From positions 3,345,580 to 3,409,579 of the forward strand of contig NC_049989.1 of NCBI RefSeq assembly GCF_000003815.2: a stretch of 64,000 nt of DNA, written 5' to 3'. The DNA comes from Branchiostoma floridae. Its lineage: Eukaryota; Chordata; Leptocardii; Amphioxiformes; Branchiostomatidae. Positions 12,601 through 24,007 of the stretch are shown here, piece by piece. Position 1 is the stretch's first letter; each line of letters opens with the position of its first letter. The translations under genes and the position numbers were made by a program. The notes beneath the pieces were generated by a model. The model had not been told where the DNA came from. It made no database searches and saw only the letters and a program-made list of their open reading frames with translations.

Positions 12601-15288
12601 TCTGTTGTTCATTGTGCTTGTTAAAATAACAAGGGGAATCAACCAGTGGAAGAGTAGCTCATTGGTTCATTGTGTTCATATGAGCATTGACATCACTTTC
12701 ACTTTCTTGCAAGGTCAACTGACATACAAAAGGATACAAGTAAAATAAATTGAGAAACCTTTTAAGGTCCTTCTTGTGGACAGCATCATAGCAGATGGGA
12801 CACTTCCTCCAGGACTTGTCAGACAGTGCCAGGTAGTGCAGGATACAGGGCCAGCAGTAGATGTGGCCACAGCGGGTGATCTTAGCCGCAGTGGGGGGAT
12901 ACAGGCAGATGGGACACGACGGGACCTCATTACTGAACAAGCGCTGCAATACAAAGGTATCAGTTAAGATCTTTAGCAATAAAGGTATATAAACCCAATT
13001 TTCATTCATATAGGTGATAGAAAAATTAGACAATAGTAGATAATCATGCAAACTTAGTATACGCAAGTATAAGATACAATATCACAAAGATTAGATCCTT
13101 ACCACTTGTTCAATGCTGTCCCAGTCTACCAGAGTGTCTGGATCTGCAGAGTGAACAGTGTAGTCCCCCGTATCACGCACAACAAACTGGCAGCTATCAA
13201 GACAAAACAAAGCACTCAATCAGCACATGTCTATTACATAGTAACTGTATTATGTAAGGCACAACCTACAACTTAAAATGGGACTAATATGTAGTAATAC
13301 GGTAGAAAACTGAAGAAGGCAGGCCTATAAATGAACCTACAGACACTATTAATTACTAACTTTGACTGAAGAAACTGCTCCTTGTTGAAGGGGTGTGCTG
13401 CCCCCGAGCCTTTGCGACCCCACTTGTTCCTGCTCTTCCATGAAGAGTGTTGCCCCCCTCCGTACTGGGAGGCGTTCTCCCTCCGCTCGTAGGTAAAGTT
13501 GAGTAAATGGTTCAGGTTCATCTTGCGAGAACCTTTCTGCAAGGCTGAGCCAACCTCAGCCTCGCCCTCCTTCGCTACCTGTGGTTGATAGATAAATCGA
13601 TAATCATGTAAATTATTTGCATACAGTATTATACTTAAACTGTATTTCAAAGAAAGGAAAGACTAGTTCAAGTTTCAAGAGCTAAGATTGCTGTGTGACA
13701 GAGAGATAATAAAAAGAAATAGTTCATACAAGACAGCTAGTAAAACAGTCATATCTCAATTTCACTTCAATCAGCCTACGTTTGTATCTATAATGCTACA
13801 TTCTGTACCTCATAACATATGTAGGATTAAGAATGTTTTTTTGTTTCGTTTTTTGTTTTTCCACCTAGGTGGAATGCCCCTGAAGGGGGCTTTGCCCAGT
13901 TAAGTATAGATGTACATGTAGAATGACACCGCTAGTTTGTGTTTTTGTCTGTTATAAACACTGATCAATACAAAACATATTTGGGTAAAAATTGGGACAA
14001 CAAATGTCACAAGAATATTGAAACATGAATATCATTTTTTGAACATTATTTGGAATCTGGCAACATTCATGTAAAAACCTTTAAATGAAGGGACTACCCT
14101 ACAAGATTAATAAATAAATAAATACATAAGAAAACATGCAACTTGCAATAAAATAAATATTGTGTTTCACCTTTTGAGTACATTCGTCTACAAGCAGAAT
14201 TAAAAACATCCTTCAGCACTGCTGCACTTATCGTGTTTGAAGGTAGTAATCCTCTCAAACAGCCCTGTAGACTGTAGTACTTCCCTATTATATATCAATA
14301 AACCATTGCATCACAATGACACAACATTCCAATAATGTCCCACCTCATCACATCTCCTGGTATTGTAATCACTAGTATTGCATCTGGACCGTGGACGCTT
14401 GTCGAAGGACCTGTCAAATGTCTTCTGTGTCTGAGGCCGTCTCCCTGGGCCGGGACCCCCAGGTCGTGTCCGGCCGCCATAGTTGGGTTCTCTCTTCCTG
14501 TCGTACTTGGGGCCTGCATTTCCTCGGCCTCTGCCAGTTTCTGAAATAGTAAGTATTAATCTTAAATAGAGATCTACATGTTTATAATATCAGGGTGCTA
14601 ACAGTTAGGGGAATCCACACCTATAGATATGGGGCACAGTTTTTTTTTATTGTTATAACACAGATTTGTGGTAAACTAATGAATGATTCAAACTGAGAAT
14701 AACTTATGCTACAGAATAGTTAGTGACAAGAGGTCAAGGGGGTGTGTCCCTCGCACCTGCTTCAGGTGTTGTGTCCTTAAATCCTGGTAAATTTATAGCA
14801 AGCTTTCTTCAAACAACATTTTACAGAATGCTGTTAGCATTTTTGTCTTCGGATCCCGTGCACACGCATTACAAAAATCACTTCAACGAAACACTTGAAG
14901 TCACCAAAACATCCGGGTTGGCATGCAGTACGGCACAGTCAGAGCTCCAAATCAACAGGTACAAATCAGTGTATGTGGCAGCTGGCGAGTGGCGAGGTAT
15001 ACAAACATACTTCAGACAGAGTGAGTTCAAGTAACAGATTCGGAATGACCCACAGCTTTAGAAATATTCAAAAAGTAAATGGAAGAAAGAAGCTACTATA
15101 TAAAATTTTATGTTCTTCCAATCCTTGGCAGCATGACCTAAATTTTGTCATGTTGTACAACTGCGAAGCGCCCGAAACACACCTTGTTTTCCACTCTTAT
15201 TTCCATCCTGCGACTGCCCCTTGGTGGGTCCTGCAGACGGAGAACGACCAGAAGACTTTCTTTCCATTTGTTCCGGAGTATCTACCAT
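6615..15288 (-). CDS. RNF10: RING finger protein 10 (E3 ubiquitin ligase)
   Basis: RNF10 is a RING-type E3 ubiquitin ligase; in mammals it is linked to ribosomal protein ubiquitination and myelin gene control. Eighteen coding exons join in phase to 850 aa (human about 811). Plus coordinates in transcript order: 15288-15183, 14540-14344, 13578-13361, 13193-13103, 12943-12759, 12409-12261, 11987-11872, 11562-11362, 10919-10559, 10428-10373, 10240-10163, 9966-9849, 9500-9396, 9032-8886, 8643-8525, 8253-8187, 7982-7842, 6712-6615. The C3HC4 RING is at residues 214-255 ([17 protein letters not shown]). Other family landmarks are [34 protein letters not shown] and the C-terminal KKLLFSTSV. The start is the first in-frame ATG in a serine-rich N-terminus like that of the human protein. 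The second-last exon end is copied six more times in the following intron. Confidence 0.95.
6960..7842 (-). repeat. Tandem array of an RNF10 exon end plus donor, about 145-bp unit
   Basis: Seven copies of a 139-151 bp unit; the core matches begin near 6974, 7117, 7267, 7416, 7555, 7698 and 7849. The last belongs to the functional second-last coding exon (7842-7982). Each unit carries, on the minus strand, the 3' part of that exon encoding [17 protein letters not shown], its 5' splice site CTGCAG|GTAGAG, and about 90 bp of intron. The copies lie downstream in the transcript, inside the last intron. In each copy the coding frame is closed upstream by an in-frame TAG. The only available acceptor (TAG just before GAAACTGAC) gives a 61-nt exon of wrong phase. 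The copies are therefore probably non-coding decoy donors, not extra exons. Confidence 0.85.
12759..12943 (-). CDS. RNF10: RNF10 RING-domain exon
   Basis: This single exon of 185 nt holds all eight zinc ligands of the C3HC4 RING (C214, C217, C229, H231, C234, C237, C252, C255 in the predicted protein), followed by VHKKDLK as in vertebrate RNF10. It is flanked by TTGCAG and GTTTCT. Because the whole domain sits in one exon, skipping it would change the frame (185 is not a multiple of 3) and truncate the protein. Confidence 0.93.
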
Positions 15289-16100
15289 GGACAACGGACG
15301 ACTTGGGCAAAAACGCCGCTCCAAACGTTGCTGTGAGTATCCTCAGACAGTCTCCTTGTATCTTTCGAAATGTTCGGCTTGGCGGGAACCTAGGGCGTCA
15401 CTTCATTCAGCTTGCTTGTCTCTCGTAGAAAGAGTGAGCAGGTAATTCATAAAGTGAACGGACGCTCTAAGACTTCGTCTCCACAGGGATTGTAACTGGG
15501 GGTGAANNNNNNNNNNNNNNNNNNNNNNNNNNNNNNNNNNNNNNNNNNNNNNNNNNNNNNNNNNNNNNNNNNNNNNNNNNNNNNNNNNNNNNNNNNNNNN
15601 NNNNNNTTCCTGCCGGTATGTGCGTGTCCCGGATGTCTCGCGAGTTCTCGTCAAAAGCGTCTGCAGATCTCGCGAGATAACATACTAGATTCTGATTGGC
15701 TATCAACTGAGCGCAGAATTTTAAAGTTTGTTGATGCTGCTCCTGTGCAAATCTACAAGGTCAGTTCCTCCGGATTTTCACATCTTTGTGGGTAAATTTT
15801 GCAATCTATCGAAGTACCAAAGAGATCTTAGATGTTTTAGGGTCATACAGTCGCTGATCGTACCATGTAGATACTCAGATTTTATTTCAGAAAGTTTCCT
15901 ACGTGGCCGAAGAACTCTACTCACTAAAAAATAGTTTCCTTCGTCGTTGACTCTGCATACCTCCTTGATCATGATACAGATGATAGTTTTGCTTCTTGGG
16001 GAAGTATGTATCGTACTTTCAGTTTGTCTTACAGATACATACGAACGATGTGCAGCTTTGTACCATGTAAGAATTACGGCAGTATGATCACATTTTATGC
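15289..16100. other. RNF10 promoter region, assembly gap and intergenic sequence
   Basis: CpG-richer sequence just upstream of the RNF10 start (15289-15500) is the likely promoter and 5' UTR. It is followed by a 100-N assembly gap (15507-15606) and unremarkable sequence containing two tctcgcgag palindromes (near 15637 and 15668). Open frames crossing the gap are artefacts. Confidence 0.5.
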
Positions 16101-16927
16101 ATGCACATCTCATTAGAGGTATCCACACAAAATGATTCACAAGTTCTTCAGAAAGATCTGAACACCCTGGAAGAATGGCAAAGGAAATGGCTTATGCAGT
16201 TCAATCCTGATAAGTGCTATATCATGCACATAACGAACAAACGAACACCAAAAGTTTCCCCTTACCAGTTTTGTGGTCAGGCATTAGAAACCACAAAAAC
16301 CCACCCATACCTGGGTGTTACATTTTTTTAACAACTGGACTGAAGTGGGGTGTCCATGTTAACAAAATAACAACCAAGGCTAAACAGACATTGGGAGTAA
16401 TCAAACGCAACTTGTGGGCATGCCCAACCAGGGTAAAATCACTTGCATACACGTCACTAGTAAGACCTAACCTTGAGTATGCCGCTACAGTATGGGACCC
16501 GTATACAAAGAAAGACAAAGATAAACTTGAAAGGGTACAGAACCAAGCTGCCCGATTCTGCACAAACAACTATAACAGGGATTCTAGTGTTACCAAAATG
16601 AAAACAGATTTGCAGTGGATGTCACTTGAAGATAGAAGGAAAATGTCCAGACTTTCCATGATGTACAAAATGACCAATAAACTGGTGGACGTACCAACTG
16701 ATAAGTATCTAATACCAGCTCAAAAAAGAACAAGAAACAGTCATGCATTCAAATACCAGAGTTACCAACCTAGGATTGATGTGTTCAAAAATTCGTACTT
16801 TCCCAGAACTATCGTAGAGTGGAATTTGTTATCACCAAGTACAGTAGGGGCATCTTCTCTGGGTAGTTTTAAAGAACGCTTGCAGATAGATGTGCAAAAG
16901 GTAGGTGTAATGAGTCGTTCGGTGTAA
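16101..16927 (+). pseudogene. Decayed LINE reverse transcriptase, 3' fragment
   Basis: Two overlapping frames encode the C-terminal part of a non-LTR retrotransposon polymerase of the jockey/CR1/L2 type. The first (to about 16328) has LQKDLNTLEEWQRKW and FNPDKC. The second (from about 16330) has LVRPNLEYAATVWDPY, LERVQNQAARF and the terminal WNLLSPSTVGASSLGSFKERL-type block. A frame break lies at the T-run near 16322-16328. The catalytic YADD part and everything 5' of it are missing. A GC-rich hairpin (CGCCGAACGGCGG, near 16975) and a short GATACA repeat (16998-17020) follow, as in CR1-like tails. It is not functional. Confidence 0.85.
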
Positions 16928-17345
16928 TATAACCAGCTGCTGCCGCGCCGCGTGCCTGCGAAGCTGGTGTGTTACGCCGAACGGCGGTTATACCGGCTAT
17001 ATAGATACAGATACAGATACATCTCATGATCTTGACCTTCAACTTCAAGTTTGCCATTGAAATAATTTTAGGAGGGTGTGCATGCATTTACCTGTAAGCT
17101 ATTTCAATTCACCATCAATCATGGCTTCAACATTAACATTAAGCATTGTTGATTCTAGAACATAGTACATATAATATGTACAATGAATTTCATTGTCCTA
17201 ATGTCCTATGCTTTTGACAAATTTCTATAGCAAAGTCGTACATCACAAAAATTATGGCGCATCCTGGTAACACTTAATTTGTTGGGATCAAATATCTATG
17301 TACATATTTGCCATCAATTCATGTACCATTTGCACAGGTTTGAGA

Positions 17346-20300
17346 ATGGAGCTCCTGGACGAATTTGACCCCGCCCTGCCCATGGGTGCACACTACTGCA
17401 GTAACAAGCTCACAGCTGAGGAGTACGAACAACAGGGGTCAGAGGCTACCAGACAGGCACTGATGGTAACATGGTTTCTCTTTCTTCTGATTTACTACTG
17501 CACAACACACCTCTTTTAGTTTTATCAACTTTGTCCACATGATTCATACCCTGGTATCCAGAGAACAGCGCTCGCGGCTACAGTTCTTTCCCGGGCCGCT
17601 AGCAACATAGCCCCATAAATCGAATTATCCGGCCCGGGGAGATACGCCCAGCGCATCAAGGCGTAATTCCCTTAGCCAGCTAAGTTGTACTCTGATATCC
17701 AGGGTACATGATTCAAGTCATCAAAGATTATAACACATCAAAATCATGACTGTACTTAGTAGGGTAGAGTAGAAATAGTGACTTGCCACGTATATCACAT
17801 GTATTTTGGAATTGAAAGGTGAACATGTGTTGCATATCTTGAGCGACTAAGTGTAGTATCAGTCTCAGATCCATGTCAAATTACACAATGTACATGTACA
17901 CAAATGTACTTACTTGTTTCACTTAATCGTTATTCGTTAATGCCTACTAGTACATAAGGTACATATAAGGTAGCCTGGGTACCATCCAATTACTACCTGG
18001 CTTGCCCTGAAACAATTTTTTCAGGGCAGGCCTGGTAGTAATCAGATGGTATACTAGTAAATGTATCCAGGCTAGCCATAAGAACAGTTCAGCCTTAGTG
18101 ATGAGCACTGTGTCATCGTTTGTCAAACTTCTTGAATCATTTTCTGTCATATTCATTGGCACCCCTATGGTCTGTTGCAGGAACTGCAGGAGACAATGAA
18201 GCAGAACCCAGAGCTGTACAGACAGGTTCTGGGGAAGAAGAGAATAGATGAGGGGAATGTCTTCTCCAAACTCAAGGTAAGATCTGTGCTTATTATCATC
18301 ATGATTACTAGTAAATATTACACATCAGGGCTCAAAATACTGGGTGCATGTGCACCCAGGTACACCCAAAATTGGAACTGTGCACCCCATTTTTTTCAGT
18401 GGGTGCACAGGGTGCATTCAAATATTTTCTTAGGTTTATGTATGGAAAGATATTGAATATACTAGTATACATCATATTCTTGACATCTCCAAGTGTTAGA
18501 AAGATAATAAAAATGTCTGTCATGTTACTTGTTTAAGAATTTGATAGCTTGTATTTCATCATATCTACAAAAGATAAAACATGTGCAGGGCTCGAAATTC
18601 ATTTTGGGGAATAGGTGCACTGGTGCACCCAGCTTAAAAAAATTGGGTGCACCAAAAACTTTTTGGGTGCACCACTTAAATTTAAGTACTAGAATGTAAC
18701 AAAAATAATAACAAAACTTAGTTAAAAATCTATCATACATTATGCCATATAAAGCTAGTTCACCTTTATCCAATTGGTAACCTATATATCCACAATTGTC
18801 TTTAAAAGAAGAGTACTCAAGTCAACAGATGGTGGCTTCAAATTGTAATGTTGAAACCGTTGTTTGTGGGCTTGATATCTATCTTTAAAAACAACAGCTA
18901 TAGGTTACCGTTAAAAGGATAAAGGTGAAGTAGCATTTATTAGATGAGACCAATATATGTTGAGGAACTACAGACCTCTGCATTTTATTATGCTTTCATA
19001 AGTAGTACAGGTAATTTGCTAATTCTTGTGTTTTTCCTTACACAGGGGAAACTGATGACAGCTGTGAAGGGGGACGAATATGGGAGGGAGAAAGTCACAG
19101 AGTTGGAAACTCAAGTGAAGATGGCTGAACTGCACGAGGAGATGTTTAAAGTCTATGAATATGCACAAGGTTTGTTCAACAGGATCATTCCTTAGTAGTT
19201 AAATCAATACCATGTACATGAATTAATACTATGTACATAAAATTGTAAATGCAAGACTGACGGGTAGTATTTTTAAAGAAATATATTTAAGTCACCTTCT
19301 ACTAGTACATACATTTTAAATGCTTTGTAACAAGAACCTGATTATATGTTAGTGGAATGATATTGGTAGAGCTTTTTTGCAAACATGGGTTACATACATA
19401 CATTGTGAAAAATAAATGAACAAAATTAGACATGATTTTTAAAAGTTACTTGTGTTCTTCTTCTTCTTCAGAGGAAAGAACTATGACCAGAAAGTCCAAG
19501 AGACTGGCAGAAAAAAGAGCAAAGAAGGTCAAAGAGCAGCCAACCACTCCTGAGAAGTCAGCTTCCAGTGAGGGGGATACCTACACTACACCACCCCAGT
19601 TTGTCCCCCCACCCCCTCCGCCATACCCCCCTCCTGTACTGGGTACACCCATGGCTCTCAGGGAGAGGACCAACATGCAGTCAACTCCTGCACCTGCTGC
19701 AATTGCAAAGAAAAAGACATCAGACAAAAATGGGTAAGTATATTCTATGATCATAATTATCTGTACAACAAAGCCATTGATCCATCCATCATCCCCATAG
19801 CTAATCAATCTGTAGTATGGCTCTCCCCTGGCAGTCTTCTGCCACTCTGGTTAGCTGACCTGCCATCCATCCCAACCAGCCTTTGATGTTAAAGCTGTTG
19901 ATCCAGCATTTAATTGTGGGACTATCAACTTTTAGATAAGTTTGCTAACATAAAGATTAGAAAAAAGCAAGTACCTAGCAAAAGTACGCTTTGCTACAGC
20001 TCTTGTACCACTCACAGATCCAGGAATTTGACCCATATAATGAAGAACCAGGATCACTTACCACTGCCACCACTTATTTCATGTATTCATATACTAGTAT
20101 CTCTGTCCAGCTTAACCCTTTGTTGCTATTAATTATTGCCCAGGCTGATGCATGGCTCCAGCACTTCCATCAACAGTGTCCACTCTGAGCTGCTTGCCTC
20201 CAACCAGATGCTTCGGCTTAGACCTACAAGGGTTAAACGGTGTGTAGTTATTTCTATATTACATAACAAAATACTACTATGAGTACCAGGGGTTAAGAAA

Positions 20301-21162
20301 TTTTCATTTAGTTGTTAACAATCAACATTTCTCACACCACAACTATCGCTGCAAAATGACTTTTGGACAAATTTTGTGCTTTTCAGTCTAAGCAGATTCC
20401 ACATTCGGTATCCTTTCTCCCTTTTCTTTCCTTATTAGCATGAATCCCAAAGTTGTTCGCAGAAACTTGCTCCTTGGTAAGCAGACAAAATCTAATACAG
20501 CTGGCAAATAAGGTGCTTAATTGGGATACAATTCTAACCATTAAAAGAAATATAGCATTCACTTGTAGGTGTGGGTGCCGTTACGGTGCACCAATACCAA
20601 ACCGTTTTTTTCTTGTTGGACTTAAAGTGGACCGGATTGTGGACCGATAACAAAATGGACACGTATGGATCAGATATTCCAACAAACAGATTCCTTTGTA
20701 GCATCATGGACCATGGTTTTGAGTTGATTGCCAATTCACAAGTTTTCATAGACAATCAGGTTCGGGTCCGGACCTAGACCTGGTCTTCTGGACCTGGACC
20801 GTACCTGTACCAAAATCTCCTGTACCGTTACCCACCCCTATTCACTTGTTGTTTTTTTCTGCATGTTTTGGTGTAGGAATAAACTCAATAACATCAATTG
20901 TTTCTCAGATAATAATGCGATGCTGCTGCACTTCTCCCCCAGATCTCCAGGTGGCACTCCGTACTACCGCCCCAGACACGCCCGCCCCAAGCTGAAGGCT
21001 GTGGAGATGTCGTACGACAGCGTCAGCAGCTTCAACCTCAGCAGCCCCTTCAGCCTCTTCAACTGCTCCCTGCTGCAGAAGTTCCGCAATGCCCGCAGTC
21101 CTGCCAGCCCTGCAGACAACGTACCGGACTCCCCTCACAGCCCTGCGAACTTCTCTCCCTGA
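17346..21162 (+). CDS. PRR11: PRR11-like proline-rich protein
   Basis: Seven exons join in phase to 318 aa: 17346-17465, 18181-18276, 19046-19169, 19472-19733, 20177-20239, 20439-20476, 20909-21162. The N-terminus is acidic and helical (ELQETMKQNPELYRQV, then a heptad-like stretch). A basic patch (RKSKRLAEKRAKK) and a proline run (PPPPPPYPPP) follow. The C-terminus has SELLASNQMLRLRP, RSPGGTP and LLQKFRNARSPASP. I compare these from memory with human PRR11, a cell-cycle protein of about 360 aa that also has a polyproline stretch, RSPGGTP and a terminal KFxxAxxRSP block. The match is by motif order, so orthology is probable, not proven. An untranslated exon may precede 17338, where an acceptor is visible. 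Exon 6 is only 38 nt. The intron before the last exon holds a hAT-like MITE. Confidence 0.6.
17547..17706. mobile_element. MITE with TA termini and 9-bp TSD, 160 bp
   Basis: The left end is TACCCTGGTATCCAGAG; the right end read inward is TACCCTGGATATCAGAG. The exact 9-bp direct repeat CATGATTCA flanks it at 17538-17546 and 17707-17715. The interior is GC-rich (CCCGGGCCGCTAG) and non-coding. It lies in intron 1 of the PRR11-like gene. Confidence 0.85.
17971..18074. mobile_element. MITE, TAGCCTGG termini, about 104 bp
   Basis: The left end is TAGCCTGGGTACCATC and the right end is complementary (GATGGTATAC ... CCAGGCTA). The interior forms a second stem around CTGCCCTGAAA/TTTCAGGGCAG. Flanks catataagg and gccataaga agree at only five of nine positions, so any target duplication is eroded. 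The terminal sequence matches the TA-ended family seen elsewhere in the window. Confidence 0.6.
18325..18675. repeat. GTGCACC-rich repeats in intron
   Basis: Two blocks about 270 bp apart share CAGGGCTC-AAAT followed by many copies of GGTGCAC or its complement (18328-18420 and 18587-18675). They look like two copies of one interspersed repeat with internal GTGCAC palindromes. No boundaries or target duplications could be fixed. Confidence 0.5.
18759..18929. mobile_element. MITE with inverted ends, about 171 bp
   Basis: The left arm TTCACCTTTATCC...GGTAACCTATA pairs with the right arm TATAGGTTACC...GGATAAAGGTGAA. Arms are about 28 bp with small indels, and the centre is unpaired and AT-rich. 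No confident target duplication was seen. It lies within intron 2 of the PRR11-like gene, about 115 bp before exon 3. Confidence 0.6.
20566..20840. mobile_element. hAT-like MITE, 275 bp
   Basis: The ends are TAGGTGTGGGTGCCG (left) and TAGGGGTGGGTAACGG (right, read inward). The exact 8-bp direct repeat TTCACTTG flanks it (20558-20565 and 20841-20848). An 8-bp duplication and TAGGG-type ends are typical of hAT elements. The interior is non-coding and rich in GGACC motifs. It sits in the last intron of the PRR11-like gene and shares end sequence with the block at 55011-55409. Confidence 0.8.
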
Positions 21163-24007
21163 ATCCTCAACTCAAACTGTCATTGTACATACACAACTTT
21201 TTTCTGTCTTATCTTTGCACTCAGTCTGTACAATTTGATTCAATTTGATTTACCTAATGTAAATGCATTTACTTTTGCAGTGGTTTTATATTTTGTGGTT
21301 GAAACAATTACAAAACACCTAATCGAGGCATCATGGCTTTGCAGTAAAGGTCACGACAAAAATGAACCACTGCAAATACTTCAAGGTTCATGGTATGAAT
21401 TACAGTATACCAATCATACTCTATATTCGGTCATAATTTCTTAACCTTTGTCTTTGACATTCTATGTTCCTGTCGTAATATTTCAATATTGTTTGGGGGA
21501 ACTTGTCCCTGAGAGAGAGAGAGAAGTGTGCAGGTGGTGTTCTACCACTGTACACAAATAGCTGTTAGCTAGTGTAATGGATAGCTAACTTTTTATAATT
21601 TTGTTATGTAATACCAATGTAATCTCAGGTTTAACTTGGTAACATTCCAAAAACTGAACAAAGGATCATGTAAAAGAGTTCACTGTAAATATAGCATCTT
21701 CCACACAAGGGTATAGAAGGAAAAGAAGGCATGCCAAGATTATATTTTCAAATAGATTCTACGTGAAACTGCAAGTTATGATACACTGTAATAACAAAAG
21801 TGGAAATATAGTGCTGAATGCAAACATAAATCATGATTGTAATAAGTTTAATACCTGGTAGATGTATTTCTAGCATTTCTTTGCAAAAGCAAAATCTACC
21901 GTTAATTGCTTATTTTTTTGTGCTTATTTCCTCCTTAGATATTCTAATAATCAAGTAATAGAGCCCATTCCGAGTCAACGAGAGGGATTCATCTACTTGC
22001 ATATCAGATAAGTTATTATATTCCTACTACATTTTGTATTAAACTCTATACTGTACAGTATACATCATCTGTATTACTGTGTTTAACAGATCTGGCATGT
22101 AAAATGATACCAAAGAAACTGAAGCAATATAGCCTTCTGCCATATATGTCATATAATATGCTAAAATAAAATAATGCTGTAATATCAACATTGTGGTACT
22201 CTTTATTTCAAGTAGATCATCTCTAGAAGAAATACCAGTTTATTTGTAACATTTTACTTTAAGTAAGCATGTAAGTCTTAACATTTCCACCTAGTTTACA
22301 ACCAGAATAGATCCATGTATAAAAGTCTATCTGTATCTTACTAGTGTAAGAACATAAACATATTCTATTAATAGCTTACATATTATACCAATGTAATCCT
22401 GATTACCTTTTATTTGTTCATTTGGCCTTTTCCCTAATGAACAGTCATTTACACATAAATTCTTTAAAATCAAACATAACCTAATCAATTGATATGTCTC
22501 AAAAATCATTTCTAAACGAACAAATCACTTTATACAATCTTAAGTAACTGTTGCATATTTTGGTAAAACAAGAAAATGGATTCATACTTAAGTTGCTACT
22601 CTAATACTTTTTGTCATATTTTGTTTTCCTTCATAACTTTCTGAGTACAAAAATCCAATAATTTGGCCGTTATTTGTAATTGCTCCTAATGGCTCAAGCT
22701 GTTAATCAATGTAACAATTTATCATCACTGTCTAAACTTGAAAAACAGATATAATCTATATAACTTTTATCATCATATTCTAGAGTATAGCTACAACTGT
22801 AAGTCCAATACAAAATTTCATTGGCTAAATTTCTTAGAAAGAGACTATCTAATTACAATGTACTTTGTTCTATAAATGACTCATGTTTGAAAAAAGGAGG
22901 CTTACTTTTTAATGTCAAAAGTTTTCACAACCAATTGTCTACACAACTATGTAGCCTGAAACTTGACTGATTTAAGGTTGTTCTTTACACATACACATTA
23001 GTACCAAAAGGTATTCTCTCCTCGATTCCCTTTGGTATTCCACATTCCCTGTATAATGGTATAAGGCATGTACATGGTGACACCTATATATATAGTATAG
23101 AGACAGAGGGAGTACAAATCTTGATACCAAAGATAATACTATTAATAGCCAAGGCTATTGCAAAAACAATTCATTACAGATTGTAACATTTACATGGAAA
23201 AAGCGTAATTCAATTCATCAGCATTGTTCAGAGCATTTACTTATCAACATTTGTATAGAATACAGCATATTGGGAAGAAAGATGGTACTTTTGGCACAAA
23301 CTGTAACCGTCCTTTCCCTACCTTAGAGTTTGTACTATTCATGGCAAGTACATAGTGTAAACAATGAAACAAAAACCATTTCACAATGCCCTGTCGATAA
23401 CAGCTCTAACCTAGCTTAAAAGTATTCGTAAGGTATCTGTGCAGCATGCTATTTAAGGCAGCCCTTTCTTCAGTACAGACACTTCATTGATCACTCCTAG
23501 CTATCAGATACTTTTTTGTTAAGTACAGATATCATTAGGTAGTAGTAGTAGAAAAGACAGCACAGCAGGGATTTTGAAAAATTCATAACTTTGATCAAAC
23601 ATTTTAACACAACATTTATCCAATTCTAAAATAGTACATAATCCACCATAACCAGTCTATCTAAGTGTGTGATGCAAGTGTTGAGACCAAGACTTGTTTA
23701 AAACATAAGAAATTTTTAGCTTCCCTGCATGTGACTGGCAGTGCTTAGTTACATAATGCTGATGAGTATTTCTCATGTATGTGAGGCAAGAAGGTTGAAG
23801 GCACATGGCTTCCCTGACATGAAGTTTTCAAACATAGTCACAGAAATAGAGACATATTCAAGTATACCTAGAAAGGCACTTACCTTCCACAAAATGCATG
23901 AAACCTTCAGCTCAAGAAAGCTCAAGAAAAGGCACCTTTGTTCTGACAGATTGTTCTGCAGACAGAAAAATTAGCCACAAATTCTCAAACTTTGACCTTG
24001 AGTAACC
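21163..24007. other. Convergent intergenic region, no gene recognised
   Basis: This lies between the PRR11-like stop and the HVCN1 stop. The left part is probably the 3' UTR of the PRR11-like gene, with an AATAAA at 22165-22170 as a possible signal. The rest is AT-rich, with a short GA repeat near 21514-21524 and no coding signature. The region just right of 23000 may be HVCN1 3' UTR. Confidence 0.45.

Noticed and set aside
12776-12967. Plus-strand frame over the RNF10 RING exon
   Set aside because: Shadow of the minus-strand RING exon.
15403-15795. Open frames crossing the second N run
   Set aside because: Same artefact; no domain or splice support.
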